Made by a program: the position numbers and the translations under genes. 64,000 nucleotides of DNA, from the NCBI GenBank assembly GCA_007922195.1, contig ML681997.1, positions 10,131,429-10,195,428 of the forward strand. The letters run 5' to 3'. Below are positions 55,533 to 64,000 of the stretch, one piece after another. A model generated the notes under the pieces. The model made no database searches and was not told the origin of the DNA. It saw nothing but the letters and a program-made list of their open reading frames with translations. Numbering within the stretch: position 1 is the first letter of the stretch; each line of letters starts with the position of its first letter. The DNA is from Podocnemis expansa (lineage: Eukaryota; Chordata; Testudines; Podocnemididae).

Positions 55533-56450
55533 TAGAAATATAGAATATTAGGGTTGGAAGGGACCTCATGAGGTCATCTAGTCCAACCCACTGCTAAGAG
55601 GAGGACCACTCCCACTAAGTCACCCCTGCCAGGGCTTTGTCTAACCAGGTCTTAAAAGCTTCCAAAGATGGAGATTCCACCACCTCCCTCGGTAACCCGT
55701 TCCAGTACTTCACCACGATCCTAGTGAGAAAGTTTTTCCTCAAATCCAACCTAGACCTCCCCAGCTGCAACTTTAGACCATTGCTCCTTGTTCTGTCCTT
55801 TGTCCACCAGAGACTAATCTAGCCCCCTCTTCTTCAGAGCTCCCCTTCAAATAGTTGAAGGTTGCTATCAAATCCCCCTCAGTCTTCTTTTCTGCAGACT
55901 AAATAAGCCTAATTCCTTCAGTTTCTCCTCATAAGTTATGTGCTTCAGCCCCCTGATCATTTTCATTGCCCTCCGCTGGACTCTCTAATTTTCCATATCC
56001 TCTCTGTAGCAGGGAGCCCCAAACAGGACACAATATTCTAGCTGCAGCCTCACCAGTGCCAAATAGAGGGGATAATCACATCCCTCGATCCGCTGGCAAC
56101 ACTTCTACTGATGCAGCCCAATTTGCCATGAACCTTTTTGGCAACAAAAGCACATTGCTGACTCATATCCAGTTTCCCATCCACCATAAAGCCCAGGTCC
56201 TTTTCTACAGAGTTGCTACTTTTCCAGTTGGTCCCCACCCTGTAGCAGTGCAATTTTTCCATCCTAAGTCCAGGAGTTTGCACGTGTCTGTGTTGACCTC
56301 ATAGATTTCATTTGGCCCAATGCTCCAATTTGTCTAGGTCTCAATGAATCCTATCCCTACCCTCTGGTGTATCTATGACTCCCCACAGCTTGGTGTCATC
56401 CGCAAACTTACTGATCTGTTGCATCATCCAGATCATTAATAAAGAGGTTA
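55533..56450 (-). pseudogene. CR1 LINE, 3' tail and ORF2 C-terminus, antisense
   Basis: Starts with the antisense tail (GGGTTGGAAGGGACCTCATG, then GTCATCTAGTCCAACCCA) and runs through the 3' untranslated part into ORF2. On the minus strand 56,283-56,050 encodes EKDLGFMVDGKLDMSQQCAF, then VHGKLGCISRSVASGSRDVI, the C-terminal region after the CR1 reverse transcriptase. A frameshift follows. It is a 5'-truncated dead copy. Confidence 0.9.
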
Positions 56451-56574
56451 TGCATACATTTAAGTGTTTGCAGAATCAGGACTTGGGTTTACATTTTTAA
56501 AATATATATTGTTAAACTCACAATGTGAGTAATTGTAGATTTAATTTGCACCTTATAGCACTGAATGATCTAAA

Positions 56575-56655
56575 TCCTTACTCCTGCCTTGAGTGCAAGG
56601 GATTGGACTAGAAGACCTCCCAAGGTCCTTTCCAGTCCCACATTTCTGTGGGGCT
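56575..56655 (+). repeat. CR1 3' tail, sense
   Basis: GATTGGACTAGAAGACCTCC, then CAAGGTCCTTTCCAGTCCC is a short sense CR1-type tail. Confidence 0.75.
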
Positions 56656-57159
56656 TAGAAAAAGAGCCTGGCATTTACCAAGGGAAAATGATACTTTGCC
56701 TGTTAACTGTATTCATGAGAAGATGCAATTTTTAGTGGAGCGAACAGTCAGGCTTCACAAGGAACAGGTCCACGTCAGACACCATGTTGGTCCTTCATTT
56801 GTCAGAGATACCAGGGTGAGTTCAAGAAGCCCCTGAACATTGCATGCCAATCTTGAGGCTGCATTTGAGTCAGCTAACCAAAATGTATTATGGATGATCT
56901 TAAAGTATGTAGCTGGCCCAACAAGGGTGTGCACAGAAGTTTAAATTCTAGCACTTTTAGAGGAAAAATCTGTGCCCCAGGAGCCAGAGAAGCACATACC
57001 CTACCACTGGAGCCCCTGAGGCTGGAGGAGCTCTGTGAGTCCCCACCAATTATTGGGGAGGAAGGCATGCACCTGCCTCCTGACCACTCTGCTGGACTTG
57101 AATAATGTGCTCTAAAATAGATGTACATGGGTAGTGGTTCCAGAGAATCAGATGTCTGC

Positions 57160-57700
57160 ACATTTTAAAAATCAGTATCTGGTGTCAAACAGGGCTGCAT
57201 CATGGCTCCTACAATTTTGTTGGGCAATGGATTTCATAATGCAGAATTCCATCAGACCCATTGGCATTGAGATCAGTCATCTCTTGCTCCCATATCTTGA
57301 CTATGCTGTTGCTGTTCTTTGAGTACAGAGCCCCAACACATTTCATGAGGCACTACAGCAAATACAGGAGGAGTCAGCCAGTGTTGGCCTCCATGTTTCG
57401 TGGTCAAAGACAAAAGATGCAAAATCTAGGATCAGGTCCACCCATGACTCTAATCTCTTTCAATAATGAACTGTTGAAGCAATTCCCCAGCTTTTGTTAT
57501 TAGGGTTCTACACAAGTTCTTCCAGCTCTTCACTGGATTGGTCTGATATGGGTTGTTACAAGTAATATGGAATCATCATCATCTCAGTATGACAACCAAG
57601 TTCAGGATTGATTCAAGCTAAATCCTCCCTGTACTATTTTACGGTTCTGAATCGTGGACACTTTTGCTCAGGCTGGGCAAAGCTGGAAGCTTTCAAACAC
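57160..57700 (+). pseudogene. Non-LTR reverse transcriptase fragment, non-CR1
   Basis: 57,178-57,213 encodes VSGVKQGCIMAPTIL, the conserved RT segment before the catalytic aspartates. A few hundred bases on, ALQQIQEESASVGLHVSWSKTK and then YFTVLNRGHF give the order seen downstream of the RT active site in several non-LTR clades. Frames shift repeatedly. It is unlike the CR1 text nearby. The clade (RTE, L1/Tx1 or I-like) could not be settled. Confidence 0.5.
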
Positions 57701-57704
57701 AAAA

Positions 57705-60490
57705 TGCCAGTGTTGTATATTGGGCCTAAAGTGGAATGATTTCGTTTATAAAACAGATGTTTACAGTTGCTTCAATTCACAGACTACTAGGGCCGTTATC
57801 CCCAGCTGACATCTTACACGTATTGAACATACCAGAAGAATGCCAAAAGATGTTCCAGCAACACCATTCTCCGGGTGGCTTATAACATCTGGGATAAAAT
57901 TTCATCATCTGAGGGTTGGAGGTGGCCCAGAGGAGACCACTTTTTACATGAGTTCATCAAGCCTGTTCCAATGTTGGACTCCTGACTCATCAAGTCCTTG
58001 TGGCTGCACAGGAATGGACCAAATGGGTGTCCCCCCCCACATTGCTGACTGTTCAGCTAAGCTTTGAAGAACAATTTTATTTCCATCTGCTCATTCCCAA
58101 TTCTCCTGTAAGAAACCAATTCATGTGCAAGTATTCTAACAACAGGGAATGGTTCAGGACAAAGGCACGTGAAACAGGCTAACAAGATTCATTCTAATGA
58201 AAATCCTGGGGGAGAATAAGCCGGCAGCATTCTAAAAGAAACCTTTTCAGCAGAGATTTATCATGCCATTCCTGGTAATTTTAGGGACACTTTTGAACTG
58301 GTAATGAACAAAGCAGAGCTAGCTCCTCCCCACTTCCTTTTCTCCCCAAGAATGGGCATAAGACTGGTAGAGCTGAGCTAATGCTCCAAAGGTGCATCTG
58401 GGTTTTGGATTGGCTTCTATCACTGGCTAACAGAAAGAACTCTGAAAGTCACAATGTTGTAAAGCTCCCTGACGCACACAACATTGAAGAAAGAGAGTGT
58501 GAGCTCCAATTTCAAAAATGACTGGCCTCTAACTCTATCACAGTTTGCACAGGGACACATCACTAAGTAGATTAATCCCTAAATAGCTATCCTTCTTTAG
58601 AGTCCCTGCCGGCACATACTCGATAGCCAGTTGTATACGCTTACTTTCAAGGAAGAGCCATTTATTTTACTCACTGATCTGTGGAGCCAAATAATGTTTT
58701 GATGTACTACACTAGAACCATTCTGTAATTTTTAAAGAATGGGAACAGAGGCGTAAAAATAAAGGAGGTGGCAGAAGAAAAGGCAAGATATTTAATAAAA
58801 TAATAACTAGGACTTCATGAGTGTAGAACGTTAAAGGATATCATGAGATAATAAGGGCTGGGATATCACCAATATGCAGTTCTAGATATCCTGGTGCAGA
58901 CAGCACTGGTTTATAGAAATCTCTGTGCCTGAAGGAGACTGGAGTCTGGATGAAAAAATAGCTGACTCATTAAACCTAGGAAGGACTGAAGTGTTGCTGG
59001 AACAGAGAAGTGCTTGGATTAGGACATCAGAACACTGGCCATGAATGACAATTGGACCAAGCTAGACTCATCATTGAATCTCTGGCCCAGCAAACAGTCA
59101 TTGCTAAAAGTGCCTTATTCCATCTCTTGACTAGCAAGAAAATGCTATCCATTCCCTTGGGATGATGATTTGGCCTCAGCAGTTCATGCATTTGTCACAA
59201 GCAGGTTCGATATTGCAACTCACTCTACCTAGGCCTAAATTTCAGAAGCAGCTAGCTGGTAACCCAGCACCTAGGTAGAAAGAGCCAAGGAGGCTATACC
59301 TGGCAGGTGCTCAGTAACAGCCAGTGGTTTTTTTGTGATGGTATGCAACATTACAGAGCACTGACACCTTTTGACAAGCCTCATTGCTCAGCTGGGGGGG
59401 CGGGGGGGCAGGGACAGCAGGGGAAAGGAGAGTACCAACACCTTTTTTTACTTAAGGCACAAAAAAAGCACTGGTAATGGCAGTGGTGCCTGCTCCTGTG
59501 CTGGCTCCTCTTTTGGTTCTGATTTACAAACACCTATGCCCCATGCTACCCCAGACACAATCTCTTCTTCTGGAGCTATGAAAAACAGCTGCAGCAGTCC
59601 AGTCAATCCAGTTGCATACCCATGGTGATGCCATCTCAGCAAGCCAGCCAAAGGGTTTTGAACTCCTTCTCCAAAAAAGTTGTGTAAATGACACCACAGT
59701 CATGTCACATAGCACAACTCACTTCTTTGCTATAGCCTTCCCACAGGAACCCGTGCAGAAGGAGCTCTGACATCCCACTCAAGGTGGCGTAGAGAAACTC
59801 AAGCTCTTCTGGTTCATTCTCATAGTTTGTTGTAATCTGTGCATAGCAGCTGTAGACTATGAATTATTGATCTGCTGACAGCACTACAGTAAAGAGGACT
59901 GGAACAAGGCTGAGAACAAGCAGCTGTGGGTGAATACTTTGAGAAAGGCGCTGAGCTGAAAAGCTGGTCTGCTGACTCCAACAAATTGGGCGGTGTAGGC
60001 AATCACATCTGTCAGCCTGGTACAAGCCAGCTGTGCTCGTTAGGTTGCCAAGAGACTAACTCATCTGCAAGCCCTGCTTCCTGATGAGAGAAGACTGACA
60101 GAGGGCTGGGGTAGGGGCATAACAAACAGGCAGAGTGAACAGTGTGATGGTGGCAAATGTTGTGTTAGTTTCACAACTGCACAGGGAACTGTCAATATGC
60201 ACATGTCAGCAGAAATCAACAGGCACAGTAAGACCGGATGATGGTTAAAGTTGTAGCATAGATGTTTCTATGTTAGTGTAACAGACAGTGGCCTATGTAA
60301 ATGCATACCCATTTGTGCACACAAGGGCAGGTGCTCACAGACCTCATCCATCATGAATGGAAAATATGTTCTTGTAGATTGTGCCTGAGAACACAATAGC
60401 CAAACAGTTAAAAGATGCCCTGTTGGTGAGCTAACATTATACAGCATCCTACATGCTTAGGGCATAGGAATAACTAGTAGGTCTCGTAAT
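57705..60490. other. Intronic DNA, mostly unrecognised
   Basis: 59,390-59,640 is GC-richer with G-runs and may be a decayed MITE. No exon recognised elsewhere. Confidence 0.4.
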
Positions 60491-60499
60491 AGATTTGTA

Positions 60500-61510
60500 A
60501 TGGGAAATCCTGATTCAGTGGTTGTGTTTCCAGTGGGGTTCCACAGGAATCTATTCTTGGCCTTCTGCTATTTAACCTTATTTATCAGTGACCTGGGAGA
60601 AAACAAAAGTAATCTCTGATGAAGACAACAAGTCACTAATATAAAGCAAGCTGGGTCACTTGGTAAACTGGGTGAATACAACAGGAATGTAATACAGGTA
60701 AATGTAAATGTATGCAGCTACCAAGAAAGCATGTAGGTCCTGCTTACAGGATGAGAGACTCTATGCTGAGAAGCCACATCTCTGGATGAGAAGATTTAAG
60801 GGGGACGGTGGATAATCAGATGAACATGAGCTCCCCATATGACACTGCAGCCAAAAGAGCTAATGAGATCCATGGATGTATAAACAGGGAAATCTTGAAC
60901 TTGTGGAGGGAGGCAAATTTATCTCCCTATTTGACAGTCTTGTGATTGCTGCTGTAATACAGTGTCCATTTCTGATGCCCATAATTCAAGAAGGTATTGG
61001 TAAATTGAAGAGCATTCAGAGAAGAGCCATGAGAATGACTGAAGGATTATAGAACTGGCCCAACAGTGATAGGTTCAAGTTGCTCAATCTACTTAATTTA
61101 ATGAAGACGAAGTTACAGAGTGAGTTGATTAGTCTATAAACAAATATTTAGTAACAGAATCATAGAAACTGGAAGGAACCATGTGAGGTCATTGAGTCCA
61201 GTCCGCTGGATTCACAGCTGGACCAAGTAACGTCTTAAATCATCCTTGAGAGGTGTTTGTCTAATCGGGTCTTCAAGCTAGCAGAAAAAGGTACAACATG
61301 GTCCAATGACTCAGAATGGAAGTTAGCCATGCAGAGACTGGAAATGAGATTAAATGTTTCACAGCGAAAGTAATTAATCCCTCGAACAATTTACCAGGAC
61401 TTATGGTGGATTCTCCATTACAACCATTTTTAAAATCAAGGTTGAATGTTTCCTCTACAAGATCTGCTCTAGAACTCATTCTGGGGAATTTCAATAGCCT
61501 GTGTTAGAGG
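60500..61510 (+). pseudogene. Decayed CR1 ORF2 end and 3' tail, sense, interrupted
   Basis: The text runs VSSGVPQESILGLLLFN-like (about 60,525), then a C-terminal part ending LKSIQRRAMRMTEGL-like (about 61,008). After an antisense insert it resumes at about 61,270 with the 3' part (CAATTTACCAGGACTTATGG, then AGGTTGAATGTTTCCTC). Many stops. Typical 5'-truncated old CR1. Confidence 0.75.
61155..61275 (-). repeat. CR1 3' tail, antisense, inside the sense CR1
   Basis: CAGAATCATAGAAACTGGAAGG, then GAGGTCATTGAGTCCAGTCC is an antisense CR1 end. The surrounding sense CR1 text is continuous on both sides, so this copy inserted into it later. Confidence 0.75.
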
Positions 61511-61716
61511 CTATGGCTCTCAATCTTTGTCTTTCCAAGGCCCTACCCCAACACGCTATAAAAATTACAGGGCCCAGCAGAGGAAGCTGCAATCTCCAGT
61601 CTTCAGCCACTGGACCAGGGTCTTGGGGCTTCCACCTGATGAGGCGCTAGGACTCAGGGCTCCTGGCTTTAAGCTATGCTACTGCCCACAGCTCTAAAGG
61701 TGGACCTTGGCCCACC
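61511..61716. repeat. GC-richer decayed hAT-like repeat
   Basis: Begins GGCTCTCAATCTTTGTCTTTCC and ends GGACCTTGGCCCACCTAC, reminiscent of the TCTCAACCTTT-type hAT ends. The interior is degenerate. Confidence 0.35.
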
Positions 61717-61809
61717 TACTTTGAAAGGGAGCTTGTGAACAGGGGACTGCAAACAGGGGAGCTTGAAAGGGAAGGAGTTGGTGCCAGGTATGTCCTAGGT
61801 ACATGATTT

Positions 61810-61890
61810 GCTTGTGTCTTTTTCCCTATAGGTGATTTGCTGTCTGTGTGTTTGTGTCTTTTTCCCTACAGGTGATTGCTGTTACTTGTG
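61810..61890 (+). promoter_or_regulatory. Tandem repeat in the CR1 5' untranslated region
   Basis: CTTGTGTCTTTTTCCCTA (61,811) recurs as TTTGTGTCTTTTTCCCTA (61,851) with period 40, each followed by AGGTGATT. Non-LTR elements need an internal promoter, and tandem units in the leader are one known way to carry it. Promoter function is inferred, not shown. Confidence 0.5.
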
Positions 61891-62105
61891 TGACTGTGCT
61901 TGTGTGATTGGGTGGGGGCTGTTTGCACCATTGTTCCCGGATCACCTTTAATCACCAGCTTCTAGCAGCCTTGTGATTCGCCCGCCCCTGTGTGACTAAC
62001 AAGAGTCAAGGGCTGACCTAGGCAGAGAAGGCTTTAAAAGCCAGTGGCTGAGTGATCAGAGAGCTGCAGACAGGGGAGTTTGAGAGAGAGTTTGCTAAGG
62101 CCACA

Positions 62106-63170
62106 ATGGTGAAGAGGAGCTGCACTGCTTGTGCCAGCACCCCTTCTGTTTCCTTTGCCTCTGTTTGTAGCCAGACAGACTATCTAACCATGGATATCTC
62201 CACTCAGATCCTGGTGTGGATTTGCAGGGAGTGTGGCCTTCATTTTCCTGCTACTGATGATCAGGCTAGGGAAATGAATCTATGTGATAGGTGCCTTCTG
62301 GTGGCATCTCTCCAGAAACAGGTAGGAGAGTTACAGGAGGAGGTGTCACGACTCAGGGGTATCTATGCCCTGGAAAAGTTCCTTGACAGTATCCACGATA
62401 AGACCTGCAAGGAGGAGGTCCCTATCCCGGTGCCAAGGGCTACTGCCACAGCTCTGGAAATGGATGGGATGCCTATGGCAGAGGAAGGACACTGGCAGCT
62501 GGTCACCTCTGGCAGCAGACAGTGCTCCACACCTGCTCACATCCCACCATCCATTGTGGTGAGGAACCATTATGCGGTGCTGGACACACTAAAGGAGGTA
62601 GAGGAGATGCAATCCACCCCAAAGGCTGGGCAGATCACAGCCACCTCACCTAAGAGGAAACGTAGAGTTGTGGTGATTGGGGACTCACTCCTGAGAGGAA
62701 CGGAGGCACCCATCTGTCGCCCTAACAAGGCCTCTAGAGAGGTATGCTGCCTGCCAGGTGCCCGTATCCGAGACATAACGGACGGATTGTCAAAAATCAT
62801 CCACCCCTCAGACTACTACCCCATGCTTCTTATCCACGTGGGTACCAATGATACTGTGAGAGGTGATCCTCAGCAGATCAAAGGTGACTTCAGGGCTCTG
62901 GGAGCGAGGGTGAAGGAGTCTGGAGCACAGGTGGTGTTCTCCTTGATCCTTCCAGTCAAGGCTAGAGGCCTGAGGAGAGACAGATGCATCCTAGAGGTGA
63001 ATGCCTGGCTGCGAAGATGGTGTGGTCAGGAGGGATTTGGCTTCCTTGACCATGGAGTCCTGTTTCAGGACAGAGGACTGGTAGGCAGAGATGGCCTTCA
63101 CCTGTCCAGGAAGGGGAAGAGCATATTTGGGCACAGACTGGCTGACCTAGTGAGGAGGGCTTTAAACTAG
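62106..63170 (+). CDS. CR1 ORF1 protein with GDSL-type esterase domain, intact
   Basis: ORF1 proteins of CR1 bind element RNA and may interact with membranes or lipids through an SGNH/GDSL esterase domain. The 354-residue frame is uninterrupted. N-terminal part: paired cysteines at residues 6/9, 40/43 and 60/63 (zinc-finger-like), then a leucine-rich heptad stretch at 64-86 (coiled coil for oligomerisation). After a linker, the esterase has VVVIGDSLLRG (Ser194), LLIHVGTND (Asn248) and RDGLHLS (Asp329, His332), so the expected catalytic residues are all present. The start at 62,106 has A at -3 and G at +4. An in-frame ATG 54 bases upstream has a weaker fit. Confidence 0.88.
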   Translation: MVKRSCTACASTPSVSFASVCSQTDYLTMDISTQILVWICRECGLHFPATDDQAREMNLCDRCLLVASLQKQVGELQEEVSRLRGIYALEKFLDSIHDKTCKEEVPIPVPRATATALEMDGMPMAEEGHWQLVTSGSRQCSTPAHIPPSIVVRNHYAVLDTLKEVEEMQSTPKAGQITATSPKRKRRVVVIGDSLLRGTEAPICRPNKASREVCCLPGARIRDITDGLSKIIHPSDYYPMLLIHVGTNDTVRGDPQQIKGDFRALGARVKESGAQVVFSLILPVKARGLRRDRCILEVNAWLRRWCGQEGFGFLDHGVLFQDRGLVGRDGLHLSRKGKSIFGHRLADLVRRALN

Positions 63171-63388
63171 GTTCAGCGGGGGAAGGAGACCAAAGCCCAC
63201 AGGGAAGTGACAATGTGGGAGATCTGGGGGAAGGGATGGAACTTGGGGGGGGGGGGCTGGGGCTGTAGCACCAGGAATAAAAGAGAAGGTAGGTGGAACA
63301 TGGGGGGGGGAATCAAATAAATGTCTTAAGTGTTCTACTGAAGCCCCAATATGTGAGGAGAGTAGGGGAGGAGAACTCCTAGAAAGAA

Positions 63389-64000
63389 TGCAAGGAGGTA
63401 TATAATAGAATTGAAAATCAAAATGACAAAGTAGGACAATTGGCCGGGTATCTTAGGTGCCTATACACTAATGCGAGGAGGCTGGGAAATAAGCAGGAAG
63501 AACTGGTAGTACTAGAGCAGACAAGGAACTAGGATATCATAGGAATAACGGAGACATGGTGGGATAGTCTGCAAGACTGGAGCTCTGCCATGGATGGGTA
63601 TAAACTGTTCAGGAAAGACAGGCAGGGAAGAAGAGGGGCAGGAGTAGCACTATATGTAAAAGAGCTCTATGACTGCTCAGAGCTCCATTATGGAAGTGGA
63701 AGCGTGCCAGTAGAAAGTCTGTGGGTTACATTGAGAGGGGAAGGCAACAAGGGGGATGTTGTGGTGGGGGTCTGCTATAGACCACCAGACCAGAAGCAGG
63801 AGGTGGATGAGGTGCTCTATGGACAACTAGCGGAAGCTTCTAGATCACAGGCCCTGGTGCTGGTGGGGGACTTCAGTTACCCTGATATCTGCTGGGAGGC
63901 CAATACAGCAGTGCATGGGCAATCCAGGAAATTTTGAGAGAGTGTTGGGGACAACTTTCTAGTACAAATGCTAGAGGAACCAACTAGGGGCCTTGCACCT
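63389..64000 (+). pseudogene. CR1 ORF2 N-terminal part (endonuclease), two stops
   Basis: ORF2 encodes an apurinic-type endonuclease and reverse transcriptase. Visible text includes LYTNARRLGNKQEEL, DIIGITETWW, RRGAGVALYV, VVVGVCYRPPDQKQEVDE and VLVGDFSYPDICWE, i.e. the metal- and phosphate-binding blocks of the endonuclease. In one frame there are only two interruptions: TAG at 63,530-63,532 and TGA at 63,935-63,937. The rest of ORF2 lies beyond the window. This copy could not make a full ORF2 protein. Confidence 0.85.

Larger units (their letters stand above)
14459..64000 (+). other. RHOJ: RHOJ intron 1 (continues beyond window)
   Basis: The interval starts with GTAAGA directly after exon 1. 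No open segment with the DTAGQ-type switch II or later RHOJ motifs was found on the + strand up to the window end. The interval is therefore read as intron 1, at least 49.5 kb long and filled with transposable elements. Large first introns are usual for this gene. The absence of exon 2 is by eye only. Confidence 0.75.
61717..64000 (+). mobile_element. Young CR1 LINE, 5' half (runs off the window)
   Basis: A 5' untranslated region (from about 61,720) is followed by intact ORF1 (62,106-63,170) and the start of ORF2 (from about 63,389). CR1 is a target-primed non-LTR retrotransposon. Most copies are cut short at the 5' end, so a copy with the complete 5' region is unusual. Much less decayed than the other CR1s here. 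Confidence 0.85.

Noticed and set aside
1..64000. CRISPR arrays, bacterial operons, rRNA or tRNA genes
   Set aside because: None seen. Sequence is a vertebrate intron and flank, and the regularly spaced words belong to MITEs and GC-rich blocks.

Overview
This is a vertebrate nuclear window from a non-avian sauropsid, most likely a turtle. The grounds are CR1 as the dominant LINE, Penelope-like retroelements, a Ty3/gypsy element with a PNMA-like Gag, several hAT-type MITE families, ancient MIR-type CORE-SINEs, and no L1 or Alu-like DNA. The species assignment is an inference from repeat content. GC content is low and no CpG island was seen.

Only one host gene exon is visible: coding exon 1 of RHOJ (a Cdc42-type Rho GTPase) at 14,281-14,458 on the + strand, ending at a consensus splice donor. 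Everything to its left (1-14,280) is 5' flank with any untranslated leader. Everything to its right (14,459-64,000) reads as RHOJ intron 1, because no second RHOJ exon was found by eye.

Region by region. 1-14,280: promoter-side flank with MITEs, MIR and CR1 tails. 14.5-21.2 kb: mostly unique intron with a Penelope 3' end and CR1 tails. 21.2-25.7 kb: a Penelope-type 3' module with a hammerhead-ribozyme-like hairpin, then a long decayed CR1 interrupted by a palindromic MITE. 26.8-28.3 kb: a hAT MITE with target-site duplication and a probable solo LTR. 31.07-34.83 kb: an internally deleted Ty3/gypsy element with PNMA-like Gag, minus strand. 36-40 kb: a GC-rich tandem-like block and palindromic MITEs, one nested in another. 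40-45.5 kb: a dense nest of Penelope and hAT copies, including a GIY-YIG endonuclease remnant flanked by inverted terminal modules. 46-53 kb: a GC-rich tract with a near-perfect hairpin, a hAT copy, and a second GC-rich tandem-like block. 55.5-57.7 kb: an antisense CR1 and an unplaced non-LTR reverse transcriptase fragment. 60.5-64 kb: a decayed CR1 with another CR1 inserted in it, then the 5' half of a much younger CR1 with an intact ORF1 that runs off the window.

The most interesting material is the Penelope-derived sequence. Several copies keep a hammerhead-like core (CTGAnGA, a short hairpin, GAAA), one sits at the tip of a long hairpin, and one composite keeps the endonuclease domain between inverted copies of that module. 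The clearest historical record is a pair of related segments (2.3-2.7 kb and 4.85-4.97 kb) in which one copy carries a hAT MITE and the other keeps the empty site.
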